The notes beneath the pieces are model-generated. The model worked only from the letters and a program-made list of their open reading frames with translations. It searched no databases and was not told the DNA's origin. A stretch of DNA of 46,577 nucleotides from Desulfobulbaceae bacterium. GTDB taxonomy: Bacteria; Desulfobacterota; Desulfobulbia; Desulfobulbales; Desulfocapsaceae. Of this stretch, positions 1 through 9,065 are shown in pieces. The stretch lies in NCBI GenBank assembly GCA_011390165.1, contig JAABSV010000032.1:1-46577 (forward strand). Reading direction: 5' to 3'. The stretch's first letter is position 1, and each line of letters begins with the position of its first letter. Position numbers and translations under genes: made by a program.

Positions 1-2
1 AG

Positions 3-554
3 GAGCAGGGCAAAGGTACCGGGCTGGGGCTGGCATCGGTTTTTGGCATGGTCAAGCAGAACAACGGCTTCATCAACGTCTATAGCGAGCCGGGCCAGGG
101 AACGACCTTTAAGATCTACCTACCGGAATATGTTGAAAAAACAGCAGCGGTGATGGAAAAGACGCCGGAGTTGCCGGTGGTACGCGGCAGCGAGAATATC
201 CTCTTGGTGGAGGACGAGCCGGCAATCCTGGAGATGACCACGATGATGTTGGAAATTCTGGGCTACACCGTGGTGGCCGCCACCACCCCGGGCGAGGCCA
301 TCCGCCTGGCTCATGAATATCAAGGGCGTATCGACTTGTTGATGACAGACGTCGTGATGCCGGAGATGAATGGCCGGGAGTTGGCCGAAAACCTCCTCTC
401 CCACTATCCTGACCTCAAGTGTCTGTTTATGTCCGGCTATACCGCTGACGTCATCGCCCACCACGGGGTCCTAGACCAGGGGATACACTTCATTCAAAAG
501 CCATTTTCGATGAAAGACCTGGGAGGAAAACTGCGCGAGACCCTGGAAGGCTGA
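3..554 (+). CDS. Hybrid sensor histidine kinase, C-terminal part (ATPase end plus receiver domain)
   Basis: The gene is cut by the left edge of the window; only its last 183 or so residues are visible, read in frame from base 3. The first visible residues carry the G2 box of a histidine-kinase ATPase domain (GKGTGLGLASVFGMV) and its closing strand (SEPGQGTTFKIYLP). A short linker leads to a complete CheY-like receiver domain with the acidic pair in LLVEDEP, the phospho-acceptor Asp in LLMTDVVMPEMNG (codon 348-350), the Thr/Ser position in FMSGYT and the conserved Lys in FIQKPF. This is the usual end of a hybrid kinase whose receiver is fused behind the kinase core. The sensory input lies outside the window, so the signal cannot be named. 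No partner gene follows on the same strand. Confidence 0.93.
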   Translation, partial: EQGKGTGLGLASVFGMVKQNNGFINVYSEPGQGTTFKIYLPEYVEKTAAVMEKTPELPVVRGSENILLVEDEPAILEMTTMMLEILGYTVVAATTPGEAIRLAHEYQGRIDLLMTDVVMPEMNGRELAENLLSHYPDLKCLFMSGYTADVIAHHGVLDQGIHFIQKPFSMKDLGGKLRETLEG

Positions 555-642
555 CATGGTAATTGTTCAACTGATTATGCGAAGAGTAAATATTGCCAAC
601 TCAAACATCTCTAATTTCTTTTATCACTGAATCAGTACCTTA

Positions 643-768
643 CTACTGTATCCAGAAAGTGACGCAGTTTTCGAAGCCTAGCAACAAAAGTCGGGTTTGA
701 GAGATAAGCTTATCCATGAGAATGGCAACTTTCTCGTTGGCTGAATAGTTCTTGCGTTTTCGTTTCAT
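643..768 (-). pseudogene. Truncated IS3-type transposase OrfA remnant
   Basis: Read from the ATG at 768 on the minus strand, the frame begins MKRKRKNYSANEKVAIL. This resembles the usual N-terminus of OrfA helix-turn-helix proteins of IS3-family elements (MKRKRKNYSPEEKVAIL-type). After 17 residues the similarity stops, and the frame ends at codon 42 with unrelated sequence. A very good ribosome-binding site (AAGGAGG, about 7 bases upstream) is intact, so the stub keeps its start region but lost the helix-turn-helix body and all of OrfB. It is most likely the left end of a decayed insertion sequence. I see no matching right end nearby. The family assignment rests on a short motif only. Confidence 0.6.
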
Positions 769-771
769 GGT

Positions 772-813
772 GAATTCCTCCTTGTGAGTAGACTAACTCA
801 AATCGAGGAATTC
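772..813 (-). promoter_or_regulatory. Hairpin able to mask the transposase ribosome-binding site
   Basis: GAATTCCTC at 772-780 and GAGGAATTC at 805-813 are perfect 9-base complements. Read on the minus strand, the second arm contains the Shine-Dalgarno sequence of the transposase stub. A transcript entering from outside would fold and hide the start site. This is a known way for insertion sequences to avoid translation from external promoters; its use here is inferred. Confidence 0.45.
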
Positions 814-938
814 TCCAATTCACGCTGAACCAAAACAAGATGGAGTCGGGGTACTTCCGTTAACGGGCTTGTCGAAATAGACGGTCGCTTCGATGGCAAA
901 TTATTTATCAAAGATTTCAACAAAATCCATTCAAACAT
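798..938 (-). CDS. Possible small ORF of 46 residues
   Basis: An ATG at 938 is preceded by a strong GGAGGAGG ribosome-binding site, and the frame runs 46 codons to a TGA at 798-800, 29 bases before the transposase stub. The peptide begins MFEWILLKSLINNLP and has no motif I recognise. It might be the 5' end of a gene broken by the insertion element, a leader peptide, or chance. The good ribosome-binding site is the only positive evidence. Confidence 0.25.
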   Translation of the reverse strand: MFEWILLKSLINNLPSKRPSISTSPLTEVPRLHLVLVQRELENSSI

Positions 939-1030
939 AACCGTCCTCCTCCACACTTTTTTTTCGACAGTGCGGCATTCCAGATCAGATCCTACTTCCT
1001 CGATTTGCCTACAAATTACCTACAACTAAG

Positions 1031-1071
1031 AAAAAAACAAAGCCCGCTTCTGTGATCAGAGGCGGGCTTTT
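1031..1071 (-). terminator. Intrinsic terminator behind the tRNA gene
   Basis: The arms GCCCGC (1042-1047) and GCGGGC (1062-1067) form a GC-rich stem extended by A/T pairs. Read on the minus strand it is followed by TTTGTTTTTTT. It lies 35 bases beyond the 3' end of the tRNA gene and would end that transcript. Confidence 0.8.
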
Positions 1072-1105
1072 ATGTGAATAGCCTTCAAAACAGGCTAGTT
1101 ATAAA

Positions 1106-1182
1106 TGGTGGCGATGCAGGGAATCGAACCCCGGACACTGCGGATATGAGCCGCATGCTCTAACCATCTGAGCTACATCGCC
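1106..1182 (-). tRNA. tRNA-Met (anticodon CAU)
   Basis: The 77-base gene folds as a full cloverleaf. It has a 7-bp acceptor stem (GGCGATG with CATCGCC), a D-arm starting GCTCAGATGGTTAGAGC, an anticodon stem TGCGG/CCGCA with loop CTCATAT (anticodon CAT), a T-arm with TTCGAAT, and an encoded CCA end. Elongator methionine tRNA is the most likely identity. A CAU anticodon also occurs in initiator tRNA and in the lysidine-modified isoleucine tRNA. The paired first acceptor base argues against an initiator tRNA; the isoleucine species is not strictly excluded. Confidence 0.9.
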
Positions 1183-1198
1183 ATGCTGGCGCGCGACA

Positions 1199-1227
1199 TA
1201 TTTACTGTATGCGCCACCTGCTGTCAA
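1199..1227 (-). promoter_or_regulatory. Sigma-70-type promoter of the tRNA gene
   Basis: On the minus strand a perfect TTGACA (-35, 1222-1227) is followed after exactly 17 bases by TAAATA (-10, 1199-1204). Transcription would start about 10 bases before the mature tRNA 5' end at 1182. Confidence 0.8.
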
Positions 1228-1263
1228 CACTTTTCGCTGCTTCAAAACAGCCCGTTTATACGT

Positions 1264-1292
1264 TAAAAGGCCCCGATAAACGGGGCCTTTGC
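1264..1292 (-). terminator. Intrinsic terminator of groESL
   Basis: A perfect 10-bp stem (AAAGGCCCCG at 1266-1275 with CGGGGCCTTT at 1281-1290) encloses a 5-base loop and is followed on the minus strand by TTTT. It lies about 55 bases past the groEL stop codon. Confidence 0.85.
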
Positions 1293-1344
1293 TGGTCGCC
1301 CGTTTTGCGGCGGACGACCGTAAACAACTACACCTGGAGAGGAT

Positions 1345-3006
<1,662 letters not shown>

Positions 3007-3159
3007 TTAATGACAAAATACAAAACAGATTATCGTTCTCTTCAACTGCCCGACACCACAATTTTTGCCGGTACTGCACTTGTCGCCACCACTGAAGCCA
3101 TTGCGACAGTTGCCAACCAGGCGACCGAGTGGCGCCGGAGCAGAAATTCCTCGAAAGGC

Positions 3160-3447
3160 TTAGACCAGGACACCAAGAATATCGTCTTCTCGCATGATCA
3201 GGTAATCTTCACCATCAAGCTTCACATCGGTACCACCGTACTTGGAAAACAGCACCCGGTCACCGGCAACCACCTGCAGGGCTGTTCTTTCGCCCTTGTC
3301 ATTCAGTTTACCAGGTCCCACCGCCACCACCTGACCCTCGGCCGGCTTCTCTTTGGCACTGTCGGGGATGATAATCCCACCAGCGGTTTTTTCTTCTTCT
3401 GCAAGTCTCTTCACCAAAAGACGGTCATTCAACGGACGAATCTTCAT
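3160..3447 (-). CDS. groES: Co-chaperonin GroES (10 kDa)
   Basis: GroES is the heptameric lid of the GroEL folding chamber. The 95-residue protein begins [15 protein letters not shown] and contains the mobile loop ([19 protein letters not shown]) that docks on GroEL, plus the conserved [15 protein letters not shown] stretch. The start at 3447 is chosen because it matches the family N-terminus and has AGGAGGGA seven bases upstream; an in-frame extension to 3561 has no support. It is the first gene of a groES-groEL transcript. Its leader is about 120 bases and contains an inverted repeat (3487-3507). I find no CIRCE element, so HrcA control is not indicated. Confidence 0.98.
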   Translation of the reverse strand: MKIRPLNDRLLVKRLAEEEKTAGGIIIPDSAKEKPAEGQVVAVGPGKLNDKGERTALQVVAGDRVLFSKYGGTDVKLDGEDYLIMREDDILGVLV

Positions 3448-3486
3448 TACTTCCCTCCTGACTCTACTGAACATTGTTTGTTGCTG

Positions 3487-3507
3487 AGAACAAGGACCCC
3501 TTGTTCT
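3487..3507. promoter_or_regulatory. Inverted repeat in the groES leader
   Basis: AGAACAAGG (3487-3495) and CCTTGTTCT (3499-3507) are perfect 9-base complements around 3 bases, 40 bases upstream of the groES start codon. It does not match the CIRCE sequence. It may be a repressor site or an RNA hairpin in the leader; no factor can be named. Confidence 0.5.
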
Positions 3508-3574
3508 TGGCGGAACACGGTGTCCCATCCTTATTTTTGCCCGATTTCCAGGCAGGTACACAAGACTGGGCCAG

Positions 3575-3603
3575 AATATAGGGGCGGAATTGCAAAAATC
3601 AAG
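3575..3603 (-). promoter_or_regulatory. Sigma-32-like heat-shock promoter of groES
   Basis: On the minus strand CTTGATT (3597-3603) is followed after 12 bases by CCCCTATATT (3575-3584). The heat-shock consensus is CTTGAAA and CCCCATNT with slightly wider spacing, so the match is good but not perfect. The -35 box lies in the T-rich tail of the upstream gene's terminator. Confidence 0.55.
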
Positions 3604-3648
3604 GGCAGGAGGGAAAATTTTTGCCGCCTCCGGCGCCCCCCTGCCCTT
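3601..3648 (-). terminator. Probable terminator of the aminotransferase gene
   Basis: AAGGGCAGG (3601-3609) and CCTGCCCTT (3640-3648) pair over 9 bases around a GC-rich loop, and the minus strand continues GATTTTTGC. It lies 38 bases past the aminotransferase stop codon. The long loop makes it weaker than a textbook terminator. Confidence 0.5.
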
Positions 3649-3686
3649 AAGTTGTAACCTACTGATTATATGTTTTTTTTAGATGG

Positions 3687-4769
3687 TCAGCCGACCCGAA
3701 CCAGCCAGTTGAACGGGTCCTCCTGGTAGCCATGCTGGATCGCCTGCAGTTCCTTGAACAGCCGGGCGGAAAGCTCGCCGGTCCGACCCTGATTGATGAC
3801 ATGCCGGGTTCCCTTGTAGAAGAGTTCTCCTACCGGCGAAATCACCGCGGCGGTGCCGGTACCAAAGGCCTCCTGGAGTCGGCCCTCGGCATTGGCGGCC
3901 AGCACCTCGTCGATGGCGATCCGGCTTTCGGAAACGGCAATGCCCCACCCCTTGGCCAGTTTGATAACCGAGTCACGGGTGATGCCGCCGAGAATCGACC
4001 CTTCCAGAGGTGGGGTGATCAGCCGGTCGTCAATCCGGAAGAAGATATTGCTCGTCCCCACCTCCTCCACATAACGGTGTTCACAGGCATCAAGCCAGAG
4101 TACCTGGGTATACCCCGCCTTTTTAGCGATCTCGGACATATAGAGAGAGGCGGCGTAGTTGCCGGCGGTCTTCACCGCCCCGACTCCACCCTTCACCGCC
4201 CGCACATACTCGTCACTGACATAGATTTTCGTCGGGTTGCACCCCTCGGCGTAGTAGGCGCCCACCGGCGAGAGGATGATATAGAAGTAGTACGACTTCC
4301 CCGGAGAGACCCCGAGAACCGGGTCGATAGCGATCATCGTCGGGCGGATATAGAGACTGGCCCCCTCTCGCTGCGGTACCCATTCCTTCTCAAGATACAC
4401 CAGCGCCTTCAAGCTCTTTACCAGCTTGTCAATGGGAATCCGCGGCATGCACATCCGCTGGGCGGAGCGGTCCATGCGGGCAAAGTTATCCCGGGGCCGG
4501 AAAAGCAGCAGCTGTTCGTCCTTACCCCGGTAGGCCTTGAGCCCCTCAAAAATCGCCTGGCCATAGTGGAAAACAATGGCCGCCGGGTCGAGGGTGAAAT
4601 TCTGATACGGACAAATGCGGGCGTCGTGCCAGCCGTTCTCCTGGTCCCACTTCATGAGAAACATATGGTCGGTGAAATGGACGCCAAAACCGAGCCTGTC
4701 CGGATCCGGTTTGCTTTTCCGGGCCTGGTCGGCGACTTTTTCCAATGCAACTTCGAGATCTTCCCACAT
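3687..4769 (-). CDS. ilvE: Branched-chain amino acid aminotransferase
   Basis: This PLP-dependent fold-type IV enzyme transfers the amino group between glutamate and the 2-oxo acids of leucine, isoleucine and valine in the cytoplasm. The 360-residue length and the N-terminal layout (FGVHFTDHMF, then FHYGQAIFEGLKAYR) fit the longer bacterial and eukaryotic BCAT branch rather than short E. coli IlvE. The PLP-binding Lys is K200 in GAVKTAGNYAAS. The cofactor-binding stretches EVGTSNIFF and LEGSILGGITRDS are present, as is the C-terminal EAFGTGTAAVISPVG. It starts with ATG behind GAGGAG. It stands alone, divergent from the PerM-type gene, so it is not in an ilv operon. D-amino acid transaminases are related but lack this length and N-terminal half. 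Confidence 0.95.
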   Translation of the reverse strand: MWEDLEVALEKVADQARKSKPDPDRLGFGVHFTDHMFLMKWDQENGWHDARICPYQNFTLDPAAIVFHYGQAIFEGLKAYRGKDEQLLLFRPRDNFARMDRSAQRMCMPRIPIDKLVKSLKALVYLEKEWVPQREGASLYIRPTMIAIDPVLGVSPGKSYYFYIILSPVGAYYAEGCNPTKIYVSDEYVRAVKGGVGAVKTAGNYAASLYMSEIAKKAGYTQVLWLDACEHRYVEEVGTSNIFFRIDDRLITPPLEGSILGGITRDSVIKLAKGWGIAVSESRIAIDEVLAANAEGRLQEAFGTGTAAVISPVGELFYKGTRHVINQGRTGELSARLFKELQAIQHGYQEDPFNWLVRVG

Positions 4770-5004
4770 ACCGCGATTCTCCTCGACACCTTTTGGATTT
4801 TTCTTTGCTAATTATCTTCCGGGATATATACTGACGGACGCAGTCATCCCCGGCATGGAGACGCAGACTTCGGCGGCTTAATCGGCCCGAGCGGCCCGAG
4901 CAGCAAAGGCCGGATTGCCCCGGCAGACTACATCAGCCGGTCGATGAATTGCAACTCAATTTACGCCCCTGCCCGACTGCTTCCCCCCAGAAAAGGTTGC
5001 TCGC

Positions 5005-6174
5005 ATGTGCCAGCAGGAGCCAGTAGTCACCAGCCAGGAAAATCGACTTACGCCCACAGTTAATCGCTGTTTCCTCGTAGTCTTTCTGCTTTCTCTTTTC
5101 TTCCTTGGCCGGATACTCTGGCCCTTCTGGTCGATTCTGGTTCTCTCCTACCTGCTCACCAGCCTCTTTCAACCGGTCTATCTCTTCGGTCGCCGCCACC
5201 TCTCGCCGACGCCGGCATCGGCCCTGACCTGCCTGCTGATTTTTACCATCGTCTTTGTCCCCCTCACCTTTTTTGTCTTCGCCCTCACCGACGAGGCACT
5301 CAAGCTCTACACCTGGGGACGAGGCAGTCAACTTCCCCTGAAACTGCAGCTCTTTGTTCAGGAAAGCCCGCAGATTCTCCTTCTCCAGAAACAGTTGCAA
5401 GAGGTTGGCCTGGCTCTCAACCCGGAGCAACTGAGCGAGGCCTTCTCCTATCTTGCCAGCCAGGGAGGGCTGCTCCTCTACAATCAGGCCAGCGCCTGGG
5501 CCACCAACATTCTGCAGTTTTTTCTCTACTTTTCGATGATGATCCTGATCATCTTCTTTCTTCTCATCGACCAGGCAAAACTCACCACCTACCTCCTCCG
5601 CCTCTCCCCACTCCCGGAGGACGAAAACCAGCTGCTGTTACGAAAATTTCAGGCGGTTGCCGCCGCCATCCTCAAGGGAAACGGGATCTGCGGTCTGATC
5701 CAGGGCATTTTGGGTGGTATCGTCTACTCTCTTCTGGGAATAAGCTCGCCTCTCCTCTGGGGGCTGGTGATGGGGATTCTCGCCTTCCTGCCGATCTTCG
5801 GCATTGGCCTGGTGATGATCCCCACCGGGCTCTATCTGCTGCTCAGCAGCCAGGTTGGCGCCGGTCTCTTCCTGCTGATTTTCTATCTCTTTCTCTCGCT
5901 CTCCGTCGAGTACCTGCTCAAACCCAAGCTGGTCGGCAGCCAGGTGAAGATACACACCCTGCTGGTCTTCCTGTCGATTCTCGGAGGCCTCAGTGTTTAC
6001 GGGGTCCTCGGTATCGTCTACGGGCCGATGATCGTCACCGCTTTCCTCACCCTGGCCGACATCTACATGAGAAAGTACGACCAGCGGCACCGGCTGGGTC
6101 ACCGATCAGGCAAAATCGATGGGGATGAGATCCCAGCAAGTGACCATATTCCCCTTCCAGGTCACCAGCCGTGA
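5005..6174 (+). CDS. AI-2E/PerM-family integral membrane protein
   Basis: The 389-residue protein is strongly hydrophobic, with about seven to eight membrane segments. A pair is near residues 22-60, one near 75-95, one near 165-190, and a dense group covers 230-370. The family hallmark is visible in the second half: a Gly/Pro-rich segment (LLWGLVMGILAFLPIFGIG), a conserved EYLLKPKLVG, and LGIVYGPMIVTAFLTLADIY. Members have been proposed to export autoinducer-2, to be permeases (PerM), or to be cation antiporters; the substrate here cannot be told. AAAGG precedes the ATG by 8 bases. Its last 69 bases overlap the end of the diadenylate cyclase gene on the other strand. The polar C-terminal tail after IYMRKYDQR is unlikely to be functionally constrained. 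Confidence 0.85.
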   Translation: MCQQEPVVTSQENRLTPTVNRCFLVVFLLSLFFLGRILWPFWSILVLSYLLTSLFQPVYLFGRRHLSPTPASALTCLLIFTIVFVPLTFFVFALTDEALKLYTWGRGSQLPLKLQLFVQESPQILLLQKQLQEVGLALNPEQLSEAFSYLASQGGLLLYNQASAWATNILQFFLYFSMMILIIFFLLIDQAKLTTYLLRLSPLPEDENQLLLRKFQAVAAAILKGNGICGLIQGILGGIVYSLLGISSPLLWGLVMGILAFLPIFGIGLVMIPTGLYLLLSSQVGAGLFLLIFYLFLSLSVEYLLKPKLVGSQVKIHTLLVFLSILGGLSVYGVLGIVYGPMIVTAFLTLADIYMRKYDQRHRLGHRSGKIDGDEIPASDHIPLPGHQP

Positions 6175-7419
6175 TTTGGCATCCTGGGAGACGACAATGC
6201 CCAGGACTTCCGGAGCCTTGCTGCACAGATAGTAGAGGGAGCGGTGTCTGGTACCGACACTCTCCACCCGCTCCACCTCGCATTGGCCGGCTTCGGGGTC
6301 GAGGGCGCGAGCCACTGCCGCCCCTCGCTCCATGGTCCCCTGGATAATCCCCCCGAAACCGAGGACCTCCAGTTCGGTGCTCACCACCGCCCCGTCCACC
6401 CCGGTAAGCCTGGCCAGAAAGCGGGCGTACTTGAACACCCTCTCGTCAAGTTGAGCCAGCTCTCCACCCTGCATGGCAACATAATCGCTCCAGCCGGCAA
6501 GGTAGTCAGGGCCATAACGCCGGCCACAGGTTTCCGCCAGCACCGCCATGATCCGCAGGACTATCCTGGAGAGTTGTCCCCGGGCGGCGCCGGCGGTAAA
6601 GCGGTATTTCAGATCGATAAAGGGGTTGTCGTGGCGGAGCATGTCGGCCATGCCGAGGGGGAAGGAGATGATTGTCCCGCCATGGCCGGTGCGCCGGACA
6701 GTGCTGATCACATGCTTGAAAAACTCCAGGTAGAGGATTGGAACAAATGCCGGGTCGATCCGGCACCAGCCCCGCCTGCGCTCAACGGCGGTCCGACGAT
6801 GCAGGGCGGTCAACTCCCGTTGTCCCTGACTGAACCGCTCAGCTATCCATCCCGATTGGAAGACACTCACCGTCGGGGTGATGATCTGGCCACCGCTCAG
6901 CTGGGCAAGTATCTCCAAGCCCCGGCAGACCAGCAGTCTTCCCGAGCCGACGACGTAGACGCCCAGGGCCGGGGGGAGCGGCGCCGCCTGCTTGCTGCCC
7001 CCGTGGATCAGCTGCATCCACCGCGACCCAGAATGGATCAGCCCCCAGATCCGTAACCCCTCACCCTGTTGGCAACTCACCCCGATCAGGGAGTTGTTGT
7101 AATCGATTGCCGGTGCCAGGCGCAACAATTCGTACTCGTTATAGGGGCGGGTTTCATTCAGCCTGATGGAGAAGAGACCCATCGCTTCTCCGCTGCCGTC
7201 GGACTCAATTTCTTCCGGCGCACACAACAGCACCCGGAAACGGAGCCCGCGGGCCTCCTCGCGGAGTTGGCTGACCTGGTAACAGGTGGAGATCAGTTCC
7301 TCCAGAACCGCAAACTCCGGCAGTTTTCGACAACCGTCGAGCGTACGGCCCGCCAACCTCTGCTGATCCCAGAGCCGAAGCAGCTCTGCCACCAGATCCT
7401 TTGGGTATTTATGGACCAT
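6106..7419 (-). CDS. Diadenylate cyclase (DisA_N/DAC domain) with an unfamiliar N-terminal region
   Basis: The C-terminal 100 residues carry both catalytic signatures of the DAC domain, which makes cyclic di-AMP from two ATP. These are DGA at residues 342-344 (GVDGAVVSTELEVLGFGG) and RHR at 391-393 (VGTRHRSLYYLC), followed by the closing strand LGIVVSQDAKSRLV. Because both motifs are intact I expect an active enzyme. Residues 1-320 form a region with no known catalytic motif. It contains a segment (about 105-190) resembling the probable sensor domains reported in front of some DAC domains, such as the DACNV type; that name is uncertain. There is no transmembrane segment, no DisA DNA-binding half and no CdaA-like membrane part. 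The start ATG follows GAGGGGGAG. The gene is alone, convergent with the PerM-type gene and divergent from the thiolase. Both neighbours may be unrelated. Confidence 0.82.
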   Translation of the reverse strand: MVHKYPKDLVAELLRLWDQQRLAGRTLDGCRKLPEFAVLEELISTCYQVSQLREEARGLRFRVLLCAPEEIESDGSGEAMGLFSIRLNETRPYNEYELLRLAPAIDYNNSLIGVSCQQGEGLRIWGLIHSGSRWMQLIHGGSKQAAPLPPALGVYVVGSGRLLVCRGLEILAQLSGGQIITPTVSVFQSGWIAERFSQGQRELTALHRRTAVERRRGWCRIDPAFVPILYLEFFKHVISTVRRTGHGGTIISFPLGMADMLRHDNPFIDLKYRFTAGAARGQLSRIVLRIMAVLAETCGRRYGPDYLAGWSDYVAMQGGELAQLDERVFKYARFLARLTGVDGAVVSTELEVLGFGGIIQGTMERGAAVARALDPEAGQCEVERVESVGTRHRSLYYLCSKAPEVLGIVVSQDAKSRLVTWKGNMVTCWDLIPIDFA

Positions 7420-7531
7420 GCTCCCCCTCTGTCAGCCTCTTTTTTCTCTGCCTTTCCGTCGGGTCGGGTCTCTCCCCTCTGCCGACCGATCCGCCCCCCT
7501 TGCCGTCCAGGCAGTAAGACGTACTTTGCCT

Positions 7532-7579
7532 CGACAAGCAAGGATTTTCCAGAACTTTTCTCCTGTAAACGGCTTGTCG
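7532..7579. promoter_or_regulatory. Spaced inverted repeat between divergent genes
   Basis: CGACAAGC (7532-7539) and GCTTGTCG (7572-7579) are perfect 8-base complements 32 bases apart, in the 303-base region between the divergent cyclase and thiolase genes. It could be a shared operator. Otherwise that region shows only a ribosome-binding site for each gene and no clear promoter. Confidence 0.3.
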
Positions 7580-7722
7580 GATATGGTATCCTCACAGTTC
7601 GTTGCCCGCCGCCCCGATCAGTCCAGCCGACGGCACCGGTATGATCTGCCCTGTGGTTGCACCCTGCCACCCATATCCAGCCATGGCTGGCTGCCATTTT
7701 ACCCAATTCCCGGAGGAAAACT

Positions 7723-9015
7723 ATGGAAAGAGTCGTTATCGTCAGTGGGGTCCGCACCGCCGTTGGAAACTTCGGCGGGGCTCTGAAAGATGTCCCGGCA
7801 ATCAAACTGGGGGCCGTGGTTCTCAAAGAGTTGCTGCAAAGGTCCAACCTGCGACCGGTACTGAGCACCGCCATGACAGCCGGCATACCGGCCACCCTGG
7901 CCAATCAGGGGCTGATTGCCCTGGAGTCGGCGGCCGCCGACTGGAACGATGCCGCCACCCCGATCACCATTGACGAGGTGATCATGGGCAACGTCCTGCA
8001 GACCGGTCAGGGCCAGAACCCGGCCCGTCAGGCAATGGTTTATGCCGGCATTCCCAAGGAGACCCCCGCCTGTACCATCAACAAGGTGTGTGGCTCCGGT
8101 CTGAAGGCAATCACCCTTGGGGCGACGGCAATAATGGCCGGCGAGGCCGAAGTGGTGGTGGCCGGGGGGATGGAGAACATGTCCATGGTGCCAATGTCCC
8201 TGCCCAAGGCACGCTGGGGCCACCGCATGGAGGTGAGCGGCCGGGGCGAAATCACCGACCTTCTGGTATACGACGGACTCTACGAGATTTTCTATGGCTA
8301 CCATATGGGTGTTACTGCCGAAAATATCGTCAGTAAGTACGGCATCAGCCGTCAAGAGCAGGACGAACTGAGCGTTCTCAGCCATGAGCGGGCCCGCCGG
8401 GCGATGGCAGCCGGTGACTTCGCGGCGGAGATCGTCCCGATCATGCTCCAATCCCGCCAAGGGGAACACCCCTTTGCCACCGACGAGCGGCCCATGGAAA
8501 CCAGCCTGGAGAAGATGGCCCGGCTGAGGCCGGTCTTTGCCAAGGATGGCTCGGTTACCGCCGGCAACGCCTCGGGGATCAACGATGCGGCAGCGGCGGT
8601 CCTGCTGATGTCTGCCGGTAAGGCCAGGGAACTTGGCTTGAAACCGTTGCTGGAGATCGTCTCCTTCGCCTCCGGCGGGCTGGACCCGGCCTATATGGGA
8701 CTGGGCCCGGTGCCGGCAATCCGCACCGCCCTCAACAAGGCTGGTCTCACCATCGCCAACATGGATATGATCGAGCTGAACGAGGCCTTTGCCGGTCAGG
8801 CGATCGCCTGCATGCGGGAACTCGGCATCGCCACAACCCTGCCCAATCAGGTGGGCAGCGGCATCTCACTGGGCCACCCGATCGGCTGCACCGGGGCCCG
8901 TCAGGTGGTCACCGGCATGCACCTCATGGCTCGCCGGGGGCTGAAGCGGGGCCTGTTCAGCATGTGCATCGGTGGTGGCATGGGGATGGCAATGATTGCC
9001 GAACGTCCGGAATAA
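7723..9015 (+). CDS. Thiolase (acetyl-CoA C-acetyltransferase type)
   Basis: Thiolases condense two acetyl-CoA or cleave 3-oxoacyl-CoA. The 430-residue protein has the nucleophile Cys123 in NKVCGSGLKAI, the catalytic His385 in GHPIGCTGAR, and the second catalytic Cys415 in MCIGGGMGMAM, so it should be active. It is about 35-40 residues longer than typical thiolases (near 392). The extra stretch lies at about residues 44-82, between the first helix and the DEVIMGNVLQTGQGQNPARQ strand. The start at 7723 (MERVVIVSGVRTAVG) matches the family and follows GGAGG; an in-frame extension to 7657 is rejected. No beta-oxidation or polyhydroxybutyrate partner gene is next to it, so the direction of the reaction in the cell is open. 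A strong hairpin (9066-9099) follows the stop. Confidence 0.92.
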   Translation: MERVVIVSGVRTAVGNFGGALKDVPAIKLGAVVLKELLQRSNLRPVLSTAMTAGIPATLANQGLIALESAAADWNDAATPITIDEVIMGNVLQTGQGQNPARQAMVYAGIPKETPACTINKVCGSGLKAITLGATAIMAGEAEVVVAGGMENMSMVPMSLPKARWGHRMEVSGRGEITDLLVYDGLYEIFYGYHMGVTAENIVSKYGISRQEQDELSVLSHERARRAMAAGDFAAEIVPIMLQSRQGEHPFATDERPMETSLEKMARLRPVFAKDGSVTAGNASGINDAAAAVLLMSAGKARELGLKPLLEIVSFASGGLDPAYMGLGPVPAIRTALNKAGLTIANMDMIELNEAFAGQAIACMRELGIATTLPNQVGSGISLGHPIGCTGARQVVTGMHLMARRGLKRGLFSMCIGGGMGMAMIAERPE

Positions 9016-9065
9016 CCACAGTGGCCCCAAGCCACCGGCAAGGGGCCCGACCTGGTATAGTCGAC

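Larger units (their letters stand above)
555..1030. other. Gene-poor region with insertion-sequence debris
   Basis: About 480 bases lie between the kinase and the tRNA terminator. The only recognisable content is a truncated IS3-type transposase start on the minus strand (643-768), its leader with a hairpin, and a possible 46-codon minus-strand frame (798-938). The rest is AT-richer than the flanking genes and shows no gene. Confidence 0.6.

Noticed and set aside
4882..4900. Tandem duplication of CGGCCCGAG between the divergent aminotransferase and PerM-type genes
   Set aside because: Only two nine-base copies in GC-rich DNA; too weak to call an element.
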